DNA of 64,000 nucleotides from Cecembia calidifontis (GTDB lineage: Bacteria > Bacteroidota > Bacteroidia > Cytophagales > Cyclobacteriaceae), in NCBI RefSeq assembly GCF_004216715.1, contig NZ_SGXG01000001.1:3146501-3210500 (forward strand), read 5' to 3'. The first letter of the stretch is position 1. Every line of letters starts with the position of its first letter. Positions 43,756 to 52,973 of the stretch are shown one piece after another. The position numbers and the translations under genes were made by a program. The notes below the pieces were generated by a model, which saw only the letters and a program-made list of their open reading frames with translations, searched no databases and had not been told where the DNA came from.

Positions 43756-46317
43756 ATGAAAAAAACGTTACTACTCAGTTTGGTTTTACCTATTTTGTTA
43801 AATGTGGCGAATGCACAAAGTACTTTGAAAGGAATAGTACGAGATGAGGCTGGCCATCCAATCATTGGAGCATCAGTTCTGATTGAAGGCACGAATGACT
43901 ACGCTATTTCAGATGAAAATGGAAATTTCAGCATATTGACCAATAAACAAAGACCTTTCAATGTCTCAGCAAGTTTTGTAGGTTTTAAGTCTACTACAAT
44001 TAAAATCACTGACAAGGAACAAAATGATGCCGTTTTTACCCTGGTAGAAGACAACTTGTTGGCAGAAGTATTGATCACTTCCAGGCGACGACAGGAAGAA
44101 ATCCAAGCTGTTCCTATTCCCGTTTCTGTTGTTTCAGGTGCATTGCTGGAAGAAACACAGGCGTTTAACGTGAATAGGCTAAAAGAACTGGTGCCTACCG
44201 TTCAATTGTTTTCCTCCAATCCAAGGAACACCACCCTTAATATCCGTGGTTTGGGATCGACTTTTGGCCTGACAAATGATGGTATTGATCCAGGAGTAGG
44301 TTTTTATGTGGATGGAGTTTTTTATGCCAGACCCGCTGTAACAGCATTAGATTTCATTGATGTAGATCAGATTGAGGTACTAAGGGGACCTCAGGGCACC
44401 TTATTTGGTAAAAATACAACAGCTGGTGCTTTCAATATTACTACCCGAAGGCCTAGATTCCAGCCTGACGCTACAATAGAATCCAGTTTTGGGAATTTTG
44501 GTTTTGTGCAGACAAGAGGTTCTGTCACAGGAGCACTTTCCAAAAAATTTGCGGGAAGGTTATCATTTTCTGGAACCAAAAGGGATGGGCTGATATATAA
44601 TGTAGCTACACAGAAATATACCAATGACCTGAACAATCTTGGTGTAAGAGGCCAATTGCTTTATGTTCCTTCAGAAAATGTAGAAGTTTTGGTGGCTGCC
44701 GATGTCACCAGGCAAAGACCGGATGGCTATGCACAGGTAGTCGCGGGCGTTGTGGAAACTAGGAGGGCCCCATTTAGGCAGTTCAACCAGATCATTCAGG
44801 ATTTGGATTATGTCTTGCCCAGTACCAACCCATTTGATAGAATCATTGACCACGATACTCCCTGGAGATCAGGTAATGACCTAGGTGGTGTATCGATTAA
44901 TGTAGATGCCGATCTTTGGGGTGGGACTTTGACTTCCACTTCTGCTTGGAGGTATTGGAACTGGGATCCTTCCAATGACAGGGATTTTACGGGGCTGCAG
45001 GCATTGAGTTTGTCTCAGGCACCTTCCAGACATGATCAATGGTCTCAGGAAATCCGGTATGCAGGGGACTTTTCGAATAAACTCAGTGGAGTAGTCGGGG
45101 TTTTCAGCTTATGGCAGGATTTAAGGTCATCACCTTTTCATACAGAGGAATCCGGAATCCATCAATGGAGATTTGTCCAGAACAATCAAAATCCCTTATG
45201 GCTTACCCCAGGATTATTGGACGGCTTTGGGATAAGAACAAGGAACAGCCTTCAATCTTTTAGCGGAGCTGTTTTTGGCCAACTGGATTGGAAAATAACT
45301 GAAAAGTTGAACCTGCTTCCCGGATTGCGTTGGAATTATGATGAGAAACAGGTGTATTTCAACAGGGAAACCTATGGCGGGCTACAAACAGATGATCCTG
45401 CATTGATTGCCTTGCAGCAATCTGTCTATAATGACCAGGAATTTGAAGCGTTTGTGGATGAGTCTAATTTTTCCGGACAGCTGACTTTAACTTACAGGCC
45501 TACAAAAAAGATCAATAGTTTCGGGACATTTTCTACCAGTTTCAAACCCGTAGGCATCAATTTGGGCGGATTGCCAAGGGAAGGGGGGAGAACCATGATA
45601 GAACTGGCCAGGATTGAACCTGAATATGTGACCCATTTTGAATTAGGAATTAAAACTAACCCAAGATCAAATGCGACTTTGAATATAGTGGCTCATATTA
45701 CGGACATAAAGAATTTCCAGACGCTGGTGCAAACCCCTGATCTTTCCGTCAATAGGGGATATTTGGCCAATGCAGAGCGTGTAAATGTATCAGGTGTTGA
45801 AGTGGACTTTACTTTCAAACCATCGAGGTCTTTCCAGACTTTTGGTGCATTGGCTTACACGGATGCCAAATATGTGAAATTCACCAATGCTCCAGTACCT
45901 TTGGAGGAAGTAGGAGGGGAGAGTTTCAAGGATATTTCGGGGGGAAGGTTGCCAGGAGTTTCCAGATGGGCAGGTTCTTTTGGAGGCGAATGGACCAAAG
46001 GAGCCAAGTTTTTGGGTCTAAGCGGCAAGTTTTTTGTAGGGTCTGAACTTTTCTTTAGGTCAGAGTTTTCCAGCAGCCCATCGCCTTCTCAATTCATGAA
46101 TATTGATGGCTATGGCATATTGAATGCAAGAACCGGATTCAGAGGGGACAATGGGTTTTCCATGTTTATTTGGTCCAGGAACCTTACCGACACCCAATAC
46201 TTTGAACAGTTGCTTCCAGGTGCGGGGAATGCTGGACATTATGCAGCTGTCCTTGGTGATCCTAGAACCATCGGACTGACCCTTAAATTCAATTTTGAAA
46301 TCAATCCAAGTAATTGA
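43756..46317 (+). CDS. TonB-dependent outer-membrane receptor (Rrf2 regulon)
   Basis: 853 aa. Signal peptide ending at about NVANAQ, CarboxypepD_reg-like domain (STLKGIVRDEAGHPIIGASVLIEG, 22-105), plug (LITSRRRQEEIQAVPIPVSVVSG ... VLRGPQGTLFGKNTTAGAFNITTRRP, 110-240), and a barrel ending LTLKFNFEINPSN. The plug style is that of siderophore or small-molecule receptors rather than SusC, and there is no SusD partner. The gene is preceded by operator site A, which it shares with the TauE/OMP and 161-aa genes. A sulfur-compound ligand is therefore plausible but inferred. Confidence 0.92.
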   Translation: MKKTLLLSLVLPILLNVANAQSTLKGIVRDEAGHPIIGASVLIEGTNDYAISDENGNFSILTNKQRPFNVSASFVGFKSTTIKITDKEQNDAVFTLVEDNLLAEVLITSRRRQEEIQAVPIPVSVVSGALLEETQAFNVNRLKELVPTVQLFSSNPRNTTLNIRGLGSTFGLTNDGIDPGVGFYVDGVFYARPAVTALDFIDVDQIEVLRGPQGTLFGKNTTAGAFNITTRRPRFQPDATIESSFGNFGFVQTRGSVTGALSKKFAGRLSFSGTKRDGLIYNVATQKYTNDLNNLGVRGQLLYVPSENVEVLVAADVTRQRPDGYAQVVAGVVETRRAPFRQFNQIIQDLDYVLPSTNPFDRIIDHDTPWRSGNDLGGVSINVDADLWGGTLTSTSAWRYWNWDPSNDRDFTGLQALSLSQAPSRHDQWSQEIRYAGDFSNKLSGVVGVFSLWQDLRSSPFHTEESGIHQWRFVQNNQNPLWLTPGLLDGFGIRTRNSLQSFSGAVFGQLDWKITEKLNLLPGLRWNYDEKQVYFNRETYGGLQTDDPALIALQQSVYNDQEFEAFVDESNFSGQLTLTYRPTKKINSFGTFSTSFKPVGINLGGLPREGGRTMIELARIEPEYVTHFELGIKTNPRSNATLNIVAHITDIKNFQTLVQTPDLSVNRGYLANAERVNVSGVEVDFTFKPSRSFQTFGALAYTDAKYVKFTNAPVPLEEVGGESFKDISGGRLPGVSRWAGSFGGEWTKGAKFLGLSGKFFVGSELFFRSEFSSSPSPSQFMNIDGYGILNARTGFRGDNGFSMFIWSRNLTDTQYFEQLLPGAGNAGHYAAVLGDPRTIGLTLKFNFEINPSN

Positions 46318-46388
46318 TTCATCTGGCGGGGGCAGTAATATGCTCCCGACAGCAATGCAATCGGTTATAGAAATTTGAATCTTATTTT

Positions 46389-46769
46389 TTAATTTTTCTT
46401 ATGGAATTTATAACCCATTCCTACAGACCAGATCCATTCGCCGGTTGTATCTCTGTGGTAAAATGGAGCTATAAAAACCAGGTTTTTATAATCGATCCTT
46501 GGAGAGACACCTAATCGCGCTCCGGCTTTTCCGTTTAAAAGATAAATTGATGGAAGTGCACCGATTCCAATTTTCAAATCAGGGTTTAGCACCAAAAATA
46601 AAGCCGGGCCTCCTACATTTAAGGCATAAAAATTATTACCAAAAGAAACCCCCACCATACCTTCCAAGCTTATTTCTGATCTTGGTTTTTCATGACTAGC
46701 ATCCTGAGCTTTTGCGGCAAATAGTAGGGAAAAGGCCACAACAACTGTGAGTTGTAATTTTTTTTTCAT
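46389..46769 (-). CDS. Small outer-membrane protein
   Basis: 126 aa from ATG 46769 (MKKKLQLTVVVAFSLLFAAKAQ, signal peptide); an upstream in-frame start at 46790 would put a charged tail before the signal. The mature part alternates polar and hydrophobic residues (ISLEGMVGVSFGNNFYALNV, LGVSPRIDYKNLVFIAPFY, WIWSVGMGYKF), with a terminal aromatic strand as in beta-barrels. Family not recognised. It is divergent from the TauE exporter and its predicted promoter lies in operator site B, so it probably belongs to the Rrf2 regulon. Confidence 0.7.
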   Translation of the reverse strand: MKKKLQLTVVVAFSLLFAAKAQDASHEKPRSEISLEGMVGVSFGNNFYALNVGGPALFLVLNPDLKIGIGALPSIYLLNGKAGARLGVSPRIDYKNLVFIAPFYHRDTTGEWIWSVGMGYKFHKKN

Positions 46770-46795
46770 GCGGTTATTATGATTATACATTTTTA

Positions 46796-46844
46796 CAAAT
46801 TTACGATTTTTTCAAAAACCTACAAAAAATATAGGAAATATAGG
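46796..46844 (-). promoter_or_regulatory. Rrf2-type operator (site B) between OMP and TauE genes, with a minus-strand promoter
   Basis: CCTACAAAAAATATAGG (46819-46835) followed by AAATATAGG (46836-46844), the same composite as site A. On the minus strand TTTG (46826-46823) and TAAATTTG (46803-46796) are 19 bp apart and form a good promoter for the OMP gene, with the -33 inside the operator. A plus-strand -7 element for TauE at the usual distance is not clear. Confidence 0.7.
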
Positions 46845-46885
46845 ATAGGTGGTTTATTTTTACAGCACTAAAGTTTTATAAGGCA

Positions 46886-47761
46886 TTGGAGAAAATTATC
46901 TTAAAGCTTAAAGCGGAGCCTATTTGGTCCTTATTCTTTGGATTGAGTTTGGTGATTTTGGTCTTGGTTACCTATAGATCATTGTTTGCATTCATAGGAG
47001 GAGGGGAAAATTGGGATGCCGAAATGTTCTTATGGTTTTTGTTGGTTGGATTTATTGCCCAAACTATAGATGGAGCTTTGGGTATGGCTTATGGTGTTTC
47101 CTCTAATTCTATTTTATTAGGTATAGGAATTCCCCCTGCGGTAGCCAGTGCATGGGTGCATTTTGCACAGGTTTTTACCAGTTTGGCCTCTGGAATTTCC
47201 CATTTGAAATTGGGTAATGTTCAGTGGTCCTTAGCCAAAAGGCTTATGATTCCCGGAGTGGCTGGTGCCATTATCGGAGCGTACTTCCTTTCCAGTGTGG
47301 ATGGCAATACCATAAAGCCTTTTATTGCCATCTACTTATTGTTTATGGGCTTATTGATTCTTAAGAAAATTTTTAAAAAGAAGTCCAAGCCTTTTGATTC
47401 ACAAGGAAAAAGTTTGCCTTATTTGGCTGGTATTGGCGGTTTTGCAGATGCCATCGGAGGTGGTGGCTGGGGGCCTGTCGTCAATTCTACCTTAATGGGC
47501 AAAGGGCAGCAACCAAGATTTGCTATTGGGACAGGTAATTTTGTTGAGATATTTGTCTCTTTGGCGAGTGCCAGTACTTTCCTGTTTTTCATCAAAGAAC
47601 TTAACCTTGCTCCAATCCTCGGTTTAATATTGGGAGGCGTTATAGCAGCACCATTCGCTGCTCTGTTTGTTAAAAAAATCAATCCTAAAATTTTATTGTT
47701 AATGGTTGGGCTTTTGGTTATTGGATTGAGTATCCGTACTTTTTATCTGGCTGTGGCTTAA
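46886..47761 (+). CDS. TauE/SafE-family sulfite or sulfonate exporter-like permease
   Basis: 291 aa from TTG 46886 (an AAGG sits just upstream; no ATG near). Eight or nine helices. The family repeat motifs are visible: FIAQTIDGALGMAYGVSSNSILL and, in the second half, GIGGFADAIGGGGWGPVVNSTLMGKGQQPRFAIGTGNFVEIFVS. TauE/SafE members move sulfite, sulfoacetate, thiosulfate or other anions. It sits 62 bp upstream of the Rrf2 regulator and downstream of operator site B, so sulfur control is likely. Direction of transport cannot be told. Confidence 0.9.
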   Translation: MEKIILKLKAEPIWSLFFGLSLVILVLVTYRSLFAFIGGGENWDAEMFLWFLLVGFIAQTIDGALGMAYGVSSNSILLGIGIPPAVASAWVHFAQVFTSLASGISHLKLGNVQWSLAKRLMIPGVAGAIIGAYFLSSVDGNTIKPFIAIYLLFMGLLILKKIFKKKSKPFDSQGKSLPYLAGIGGFADAIGGGGWGPVVNSTLMGKGQQPRFAIGTGNFVEIFVSLASASTFLFFIKELNLAPILGLILGGVIAAPFAALFVKKINPKILLLMVGLLVIGLSIRTFYLAVA

Positions 47762-47822
47762 ATTGGCAGAAGTACTTTCAATAAATGGTTTTTTTTGTAT
47801 TTTAGCCCAAAATACTGAAAAT

Positions 47823-48233
47823 ATGCTTTCGAAAAGGGCTAAATATGCCATTAAAACCATATTATTTTTACACGAGAACCAAGAGAAAAAGCCTATTTCT
47901 GCCAAAACCATTTCCACTGAAGAGCGGATTCCTTATAAATTTTTAGAAAACATTCTGCGCGATCTTAAGAGCAATCAAATAGTCAAAAGTGTAAGAGGCG
48001 CAGAAGGAGGTTATAAATTGGCCAAAGACCCCAAAGAGATTTCAGTGTCTCAAATTATGCGGATCATTGACGGTCCTATCGCTTTGATTCCCTGCGTTTC
48101 AGAAAAGTTTTATGAACCCTGTCTGGAATGTGAAGATGAAGAAACTTGCAGAATAAGGAAGCTTTTTGCCATGGTTAGATCTGAAATGGTCCACATTTTG
48201 GATAAATCAATAATCGATTTGGCAAGGCTTTAA
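47823..48233 (+). CDS. Rrf2-family transcriptional regulator with four C-terminal cysteines
   Basis: 136 aa from ATG 47823 (the longer ORF from 47763 adds 20 residues with no family match). The winged-helix domain MLSKRAKYAIKTILFLHEN ... IPYKFLENILRDLKSNQIVKSVRGAEGGYKLAKDP is standard Rrf2 with the wing motif RGAEGGY. The C-terminal part has C-x8-C-x2-C-x5-C (PCVSEKFYEPCLECEDEETC), which could bind an Fe-S cluster or sense thiols, as IscR, NsrR and other members do with different spacing. Likely binds operator sites A, B and C. Confidence 0.92.
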   Translation: MLSKRAKYAIKTILFLHENQEKKPISAKTISTEERIPYKFLENILRDLKSNQIVKSVRGAEGGYKLAKDPKEISVSQIMRIIDGPIALIPCVSEKFYEPCLECEDEETCRIRKLFAMVRSEMVHILDKSIIDLARL

Positions 48234-48249
48234 AAAAACATTCAAATTC

Positions 48250-48302
48250 CCTACAAAAAAGATAGGGTAATTAGGAAATTAAAAAAAACTGTTTTATATT
48301 TG
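48250..48302 (+). promoter_or_regulatory. Rrf2-type operator and promoter (site C) of the 161-aa gene
   Basis: CCTACAAAAAAGATAGG (48250-48266), third half-site GTAATTAGG (48267-48275), then exactly 19 bp to the perfect -7 element TATATTTG (48295-48302). Same spacing as site A; TAGG replaces the -33 TTTG. Confidence 0.75.
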
Positions 48303-48334
48303 AAACTATATTCAATTATCAAGTCACAACCGAT

Positions 48335-48820
48335 ATGAAATCAAATTCTGCTTATCAACCAACCTTTTCTGGCGCTATCATTCAATTGGAGAAATTTACC
48401 AGGTCAATTACTGATGAAGTTTTTAATGTTTCCTTGGAAAAATGGTTTGAGCAGATGGAGATGTTTGAAATCCTGGAGGTCAGCTCATTTGATTTTCCCA
48501 ATTTTCCAGAGACTAACAAGGTTTTTAAGCTTATTAATTTCAAGGTTGATTCAGCTGAGAATGGTAAAAAACGCCTTTTTAACGGATTGATAAGACTGGG
48601 GCAGCCAGAAGGTGTGATTTTAGAATATCACAAAAAAATCGATACTTACACCTTAAAGTTTTATGCCCATCAAGAGATGGATGCCTATCTTTTCATACAT
48701 AATCTGCATGCTGAATTGGAAAAAGATTTTAGATTCAGGAAGGTATTAGCTGCTGTAATCTCACAGCAAGAATCATTTGAAAACAGCCAACAATTATTGA
48801 TGAAAGAACTTTTTGGATAA
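48335..48820 (+). CDS. Unknown 161-aa protein in the predicted Rrf2 regulon
   Basis: Family not recognised. Soluble, no signal peptide, acidic, aromatic-rich. The centre (KLINFKVDSAENGKKRLFNGLIRLGQPEGVILEYHKKIDTYTLKFYA) looks like a beta-sheet core, and the C-terminal 45 residues look helical (HNLHAELEKDFRFRKVLAAVISQQESFENSQQLL). Its promoter has operator site C, and a strong terminator follows, so it is a single-gene transcript placed 101 bp after the Rrf2 gene. A cytoplasmic role in the same response as the TonB receptor and TauE is the inference. Confidence 0.65.
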   Translation: MKSNSAYQPTFSGAIIQLEKFTRSITDEVFNVSLEKWFEQMEMFEILEVSSFDFPNFPETNKVFKLINFKVDSAENGKKRLFNGLIRLGQPEGVILEYHKKIDTYTLKFYAHQEMDAYLFIHNLHAELEKDFRFRKVLAAVISQQESFENSQQLLMKELFG

Positions 48821-48849
48821 GTTTAATTCAAACCACTTTTGTAACCTAC

Positions 48850-48882
48850 GGGGAAAATTCTATTTGGATTTTCCCCTTTTTT
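48850..48882 (+). terminator. Terminator after the 161-aa gene
   Basis: GGGGAAAAT/ATTTTCCCC stem, nine-base loop, TTTTTT tail on the plus strand. Confidence 0.88.
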
Positions 48883-48948
48883 GATTTGAATTCCCAATAT
48901 TAAAAGCAAATTTTGTGCTTGGTTTTCATTTCCAACCATACCGATAGC

Positions 48949-50340
48949 ATGAATAAATACATTGATCTCATCAAGCAGACATTTGATTTTCCCACCAAAG
49001 AGTTTCATGTAGAAAATAATGAACTTTATTTCAATGGGGTAAATTTGATGGAAATCATCAAGACCTACGGAACCCCTCTAAAGCTTACCTATCTTCCCAA
49101 AATTTCTGAAAACATTCAGAATGCAAAGACTTATTTTGGCAATGCCATAGAAAAGCACGATTATAAAGGTACATATACTTACTGTTATTGCACCAAATCT
49201 TCTCATTTCAGTTTTGTGTTGGATGAGGCCCTCAAAAACGATATCCATATAGAAACTTCGTCTACTTTTGATATCACGCTGGTCAAGAGCCTTTACAAAC
49301 AGGGAAAAATTTCCAAAGAGACCTATATTGTCTGCAATGGCTTCAAAAGAGAATTGTATAAACAGTATATTGCTGAGCTTCTCAATGATGGTTTTGTGAA
49401 CTGTATCCCAGTGCTGGATAACTTGAGTGAAATTGATTATTACCTGGAGCATGTCAAAGTGCCATTCAAAGTCGGTATCCGAATCGCTTCTGATGAAGAG
49501 CCAAAATTTGGATTTTACACTTCCAGATTAGGCGTGAGGTACAATGATATCATCAAGCTCTATGAAGAGAAGATCAAGGACCATCCCAATGTTACCCTCA
49601 AAATGCTGCACTTTTTCATTAATTCCGGTATCAGGGATACTGCCTATTATTGGTCTGAATTGACAAGATTTATCCAAAAATATGTGGATCTTAAAAAGAT
49701 CGCACCAAGTTTGGATACGATGGATATCGGAGGAGGCTGGCCCATCAAATACAATGTGTTTTTTGATTATGATTACCAGTATATGGCCGAGCAGATAGTT
49801 AAGAACATCAAATGGATGTGTGCTAAAAACCATACCGAAGAACCCCATATTTTCACGGAATTTGGAAGCTATACTGTGGGGGAGAGTGGCGCTGTACTTT
49901 ACTCAATTTTGGATGAAAAACTCCAAAATGACAAAGAGCTTTGGTATATGATAGATGGTTCATTTATTACCCAGTTACCTGACAGCTGGGGCTTGAATCA
50001 AAAGTACATCATGTTGGCCATCAACAACTGGGACAATGAATACCATAATATCAACTTAGGCGGTTTGACCTGTGATAGTATGGATTATTACAATTCAGAG
50101 GCCCATCAGTTCAATATTTACTTGCCAAAAATCGAAAGTGGCCAAAAACAATATATTGGATTTTTCCATACGGGAGCTTATCAGGAATCTTTGGGAGGAT
50201 ATGGGGGGATTCAACATTGCCTCATCCCTGCACCTAAGCATGTGATCATTGACAGGAACAAAGATGGCAGCATCAAACACTGGCTTTTTGCCCCTGAGCA
50301 GACCAGTGACAGTATGATGAAAATACTTGGTTATCAATAA
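48949..50340 (+). CDS. speA: Arginine decarboxylase, short Bacteroidota type
   Basis: 463 aa from ATG 48949; the ORF opens 36 bp earlier at a GTG without family support. Alanine-racemase-fold class III PLP decarboxylase: TYCYCTKSSHFSFVLDEAL carries the PLP lysine, then SSTFDITLVKSL, DIGGGWPIKY (glycine loop), FTEFGSYTVGESG and the C-terminal FHTGAYQESLGGYGGIQHC with conserved Tyr. These proteins make agmatine (or act on a related diamino acid) at the start of polyamine synthesis. Diaminopimelate decarboxylase is a weaker alternative given size and motif variants. Confidence 0.78.
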   Translation: MNKYIDLIKQTFDFPTKEFHVENNELYFNGVNLMEIIKTYGTPLKLTYLPKISENIQNAKTYFGNAIEKHDYKGTYTYCYCTKSSHFSFVLDEALKNDIHIETSSTFDITLVKSLYKQGKISKETYIVCNGFKRELYKQYIAELLNDGFVNCIPVLDNLSEIDYYLEHVKVPFKVGIRIASDEEPKFGFYTSRLGVRYNDIIKLYEEKIKDHPNVTLKMLHFFINSGIRDTAYYWSELTRFIQKYVDLKKIAPSLDTMDIGGGWPIKYNVFFDYDYQYMAEQIVKNIKWMCAKNHTEEPHIFTEFGSYTVGESGAVLYSILDEKLQNDKELWYMIDGSFITQLPDSWGLNQKYIMLAINNWDNEYHNINLGGLTCDSMDYYNSEAHQFNIYLPKIESGQKQYIGFFHTGAYQESLGGYGGIQHCLIPAPKHVIIDRNKDGSIKHWLFAPEQTSDSMMKILGYQ

Positions 50341-50347
50341 ATAATTA

Positions 50348-50380
50348 AAGCATGGTTTGAAAAAACCATGCTTTTTTTTT
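50348..50380 (+). terminator. Terminator after arginine decarboxylase gene
   Basis: GCATGGTTT/AAACCATGC stem, four-base loop, run of nine T. Confidence 0.9.
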
Positions 50381-50439
50381 GAACTATTTATGCATAAATT
50401 GAGGTCAACAATGTGAAAAAATCACAAAGCCCAAAATCC

Positions 50440-50754
50440 ATGAAAACCTTGTTTTTGCTGCTCAATCTGTTTTTTCTTCTCCATTCCAATGGGAAGGAAA
50501 TTCAACTGGTTTACAAATCAGAAATACCGGAAGACAGGTCTGGCATGATTTTTTTAAAAAAAACATCCAAGGATTACCTTGATAGGGCTGAGCTGATCCT
50601 CAAAAAAGCAGAGAAAGACATCATAAAACTTGCCAAGGAAAAAGATGCCCATCTTGTTGAGATTTATGTCTTGGAGAAAGCAAATGGGGAGATTCCAACG
50701 GAATCCCAGATTGGCCGTCTTGGATTTGTCTCCCTTCTTGTTTCTTTGAAATAA
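50440..50754 (+). CDS. Small secreted protein of unknown function
   Basis: 104 aa from ATG 50440; a GTG at 50413 in frame would add nine residues before the signal peptide and is less likely. MKTLFLLLNLFFLLHSNG is a signal peptide, followed by a positively charged helical segment (KKTSKDYLDRAELILKKAEKDIIKLAKEK). Family not recognised. Placed alone between two terminator or gap regions. Confidence 0.55.
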   Translation: MKTLFLLLNLFFLLHSNGKEIQLVYKSEIPEDRSGMIFLKKTSKDYLDRAELILKKAEKDIIKLAKEKDAHLVEIYVLEKANGEIPTESQIGRLGFVSLLVSLK

Positions 50755-50990
50755 TTAAATTTATTCATGTTTTTGTTATAATGATGCTGTAGGAATTATC
50801 TTTTTTTTGAACTCAAAGCATCATTTTGTTTTTGTTTTCTGGGATTTTCTTCAAAAAAAATGGTTATTTGCACAGTCTGTTCTCGGTTGTCCGATAATCA
50901 TTGTGCTAAAAACTGTGTATAACAAAAGTGCGTCAAATAGTGTTTAAATATCTTAAAGTTGAATTTTTTTTGTTTAAAAACCAGAGAAAT

Positions 50991-52961
50991 ATGGATCTCA
51001 AATTTCATTTGGCCAGGTTCTCACTAATTCTACTTGTAGCAATGATCTCCCTCTCGGTTCATGGTCAGCAAGTTTATGAGGGAGAATATACTTTTAATGG
51101 TTTGAAAGGAGAGTCTGTATTTCAATTCGTCAAAGGAGAGGGAGATGCTGTCATCAGACAGGGAGAATTTAAATTTAACAGAAGGGAAAAAGATAGAGAA
51201 GACCGGACAAGGATTTACAAAACTTTGGTTGATGGATTTTATGAACAGGACAAAAAAACAGGGCTTTGGAATTATCTGGATGAAAAGCATTATATCGAAC
51301 TGAACGATGTGAACAACTTTCGCTTGGATTATAACATTAGTAGTGAACAAATCAAGCTGAGAGCAGCTTATAAGAATGGAGTTCCTGATGGAAGATGGAC
51401 ATTTGAGGAAAATGAATACCGTAGTGGCAGATTAAGTCCAAAATCCCAAGCAGATAATTTTTTATTCAGAGAGGGTGACATAGTAGGCAAATTTCAATAT
51501 AAATCCTTCGTCAACAACCGCACCCATTTTATCAGAGGGGAATTGAATAGGAATGGTTTCATGAACGGGGAATGGACTTTTGTTTACAGGGAAGGAGATC
51601 AGTTGGTTTCAGAAATCAGGAATTACGAAAACGGTTTTTTGTTGGGCATAGTCAAGAGGAACCTAGAGTCAGATGAAATTTTGGAAGAGGTGGTTTATTA
51701 TCAGACTATCAAAAAACTCAATCAAGTGAATAACAGAGAAAATAAAGGTTTTAGGATAGCTGAAGATAGGTTTGGCTTGGTGTTTTCCGATGGTTTTCTT
51801 ACAGATTCAGAGCAATTTAAGGTACAGCTTTCTGGCAACAAGTTCATTACAGAATTTTTAACCAATATTCTGAGGTATGATGCCCAATATGTCAATCAGG
51901 AGGGGGAGTTAATTGACTATCCTATCCATACCAAAAAATTTGTTTTTGAGCTTAGCAGGCAGGAACAACGGATTGTGGAAGATTTGCCGGCTGAATTTGA
52001 CAGGCTTCAAAATACGGTAAAGAATTATGCTGAAAGAAATTCCCTTAGGCTCAACAGGCAAAAGTCCGACACGCTCGCTTTTGCCTTTTCATTTTTTCAG
52101 TTCCAATCAGAAAAAGTATCCAAGTTTTCAGAGCTTATAGATCTTTTTAGAACCAAAGATATACAGTATTATGATCTGGGACATTTGGTTGAGGAAGGAA
52201 TGTCATTCTTGCTTGAAAAAGATGTAATCAGGTACGAAATAGGCGACAGCATTAGGATCAGGGAAATAGATTTTAGAATGGGGGATTTTCAAGGTAATTT
52301 TTATACTGCCCTCTCAGATTATATCAAACAAATGAGCGACAGGACTTTAGAAGTAAAGGCTCTTGTTGATGGTGAATTATCCAAGATTGAAAGGGATGAG
52401 GACCTTAGGATCATTCAAAACCAAATACAGGAAAGAAAAGATAAAATTGAGGCTATTTATTTAAGGGAAGAAGGATTGGATGAAAGGGAACGGGAATTAA
52501 TCGCTTCCATAAGAAGCAATATTCTGAATACTGAATTTGGAAGATTAAATGAGCGTTTTGCCAAAGAGGAAGACTTCAATATTAAAAAAGATCAGGCTAA
52601 GATCATGTTGGATTTGTTAGAAGAAATGGAGGATAGGTATCCTGCATTCCTTGATCTTTTCAAAAAAGCGGACCGAATGGATCAGTTGTACATGGAAGAG
52701 ATCTTCAATCCTTTTACTTATACGAGATACGATCAAAGAGCCAAGGCACGCCTTTATGAAAGTGCCGAAAAATTAATGGAATACTATTTAGATGGTTTGG
52801 CCAAAGAGCAAAATTACATTGAGCTCAAAACTTGGCTGAACAAAATAGATAAGCTACTTGAAAGAATGGGAGCATTAAGAGAGGCGGACACCAGAAGACT
52901 TGAAAGAAAAATCCATAGAAGGTTATCGGTGGGAAAAATTGAGTCTTTATTGGAACTTTAA
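50991..52961 (+). CDS. Secreted MORN-like/coiled-coil protein of unknown function
   Basis: 656 aa from ATG 50991, where a clean signal peptide begins (MDLKFHLARFSLILLVAMISLSVHGQ); the longer ORF start at 50928 lacks one. Residues about 30-220 contain MORN-2-like beta units with the G-x-W pattern (KTGLWNYLD, DGRWTFEE, NGEWTFVYREG). Residues about 330-640 are charged and helical with coiled-coil character (VEDLPAEFDRLQNTVKNYAERNS; RLERKIHRRL). No catalytic motif seen. It precedes a DUF2490 and a small barrel gene by 12 and 858 bp in one apparent operon, so an envelope role is likely. Confidence 0.75.
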   Translation: MDLKFHLARFSLILLVAMISLSVHGQQVYEGEYTFNGLKGESVFQFVKGEGDAVIRQGEFKFNRREKDREDRTRIYKTLVDGFYEQDKKTGLWNYLDEKHYIELNDVNNFRLDYNISSEQIKLRAAYKNGVPDGRWTFEENEYRSGRLSPKSQADNFLFREGDIVGKFQYKSFVNNRTHFIRGELNRNGFMNGEWTFVYREGDQLVSEIRNYENGFLLGIVKRNLESDEILEEVVYYQTIKKLNQVNNRENKGFRIAEDRFGLVFSDGFLTDSEQFKVQLSGNKFITEFLTNILRYDAQYVNQEGELIDYPIHTKKFVFELSRQEQRIVEDLPAEFDRLQNTVKNYAERNSLRLNRQKSDTLAFAFSFFQFQSEKVSKFSELIDLFRTKDIQYYDLGHLVEEGMSFLLEKDVIRYEIGDSIRIREIDFRMGDFQGNFYTALSDYIKQMSDRTLEVKALVDGELSKIERDEDLRIIQNQIQERKDKIEAIYLREEGLDERERELIASIRSNILNTEFGRLNERFAKEEDFNIKKDQAKIMLDLLEEMEDRYPAFLDLFKKADRMDQLYMEEIFNPFTYTRYDQRAKARLYESAEKLMEYYLDGLAKEQNYIELKTWLNKIDKLLERMGALREADTRRLERKIHRRLSVGKIESLLEL

Positions 52962-52973
52962 CCTTAGGATTAA

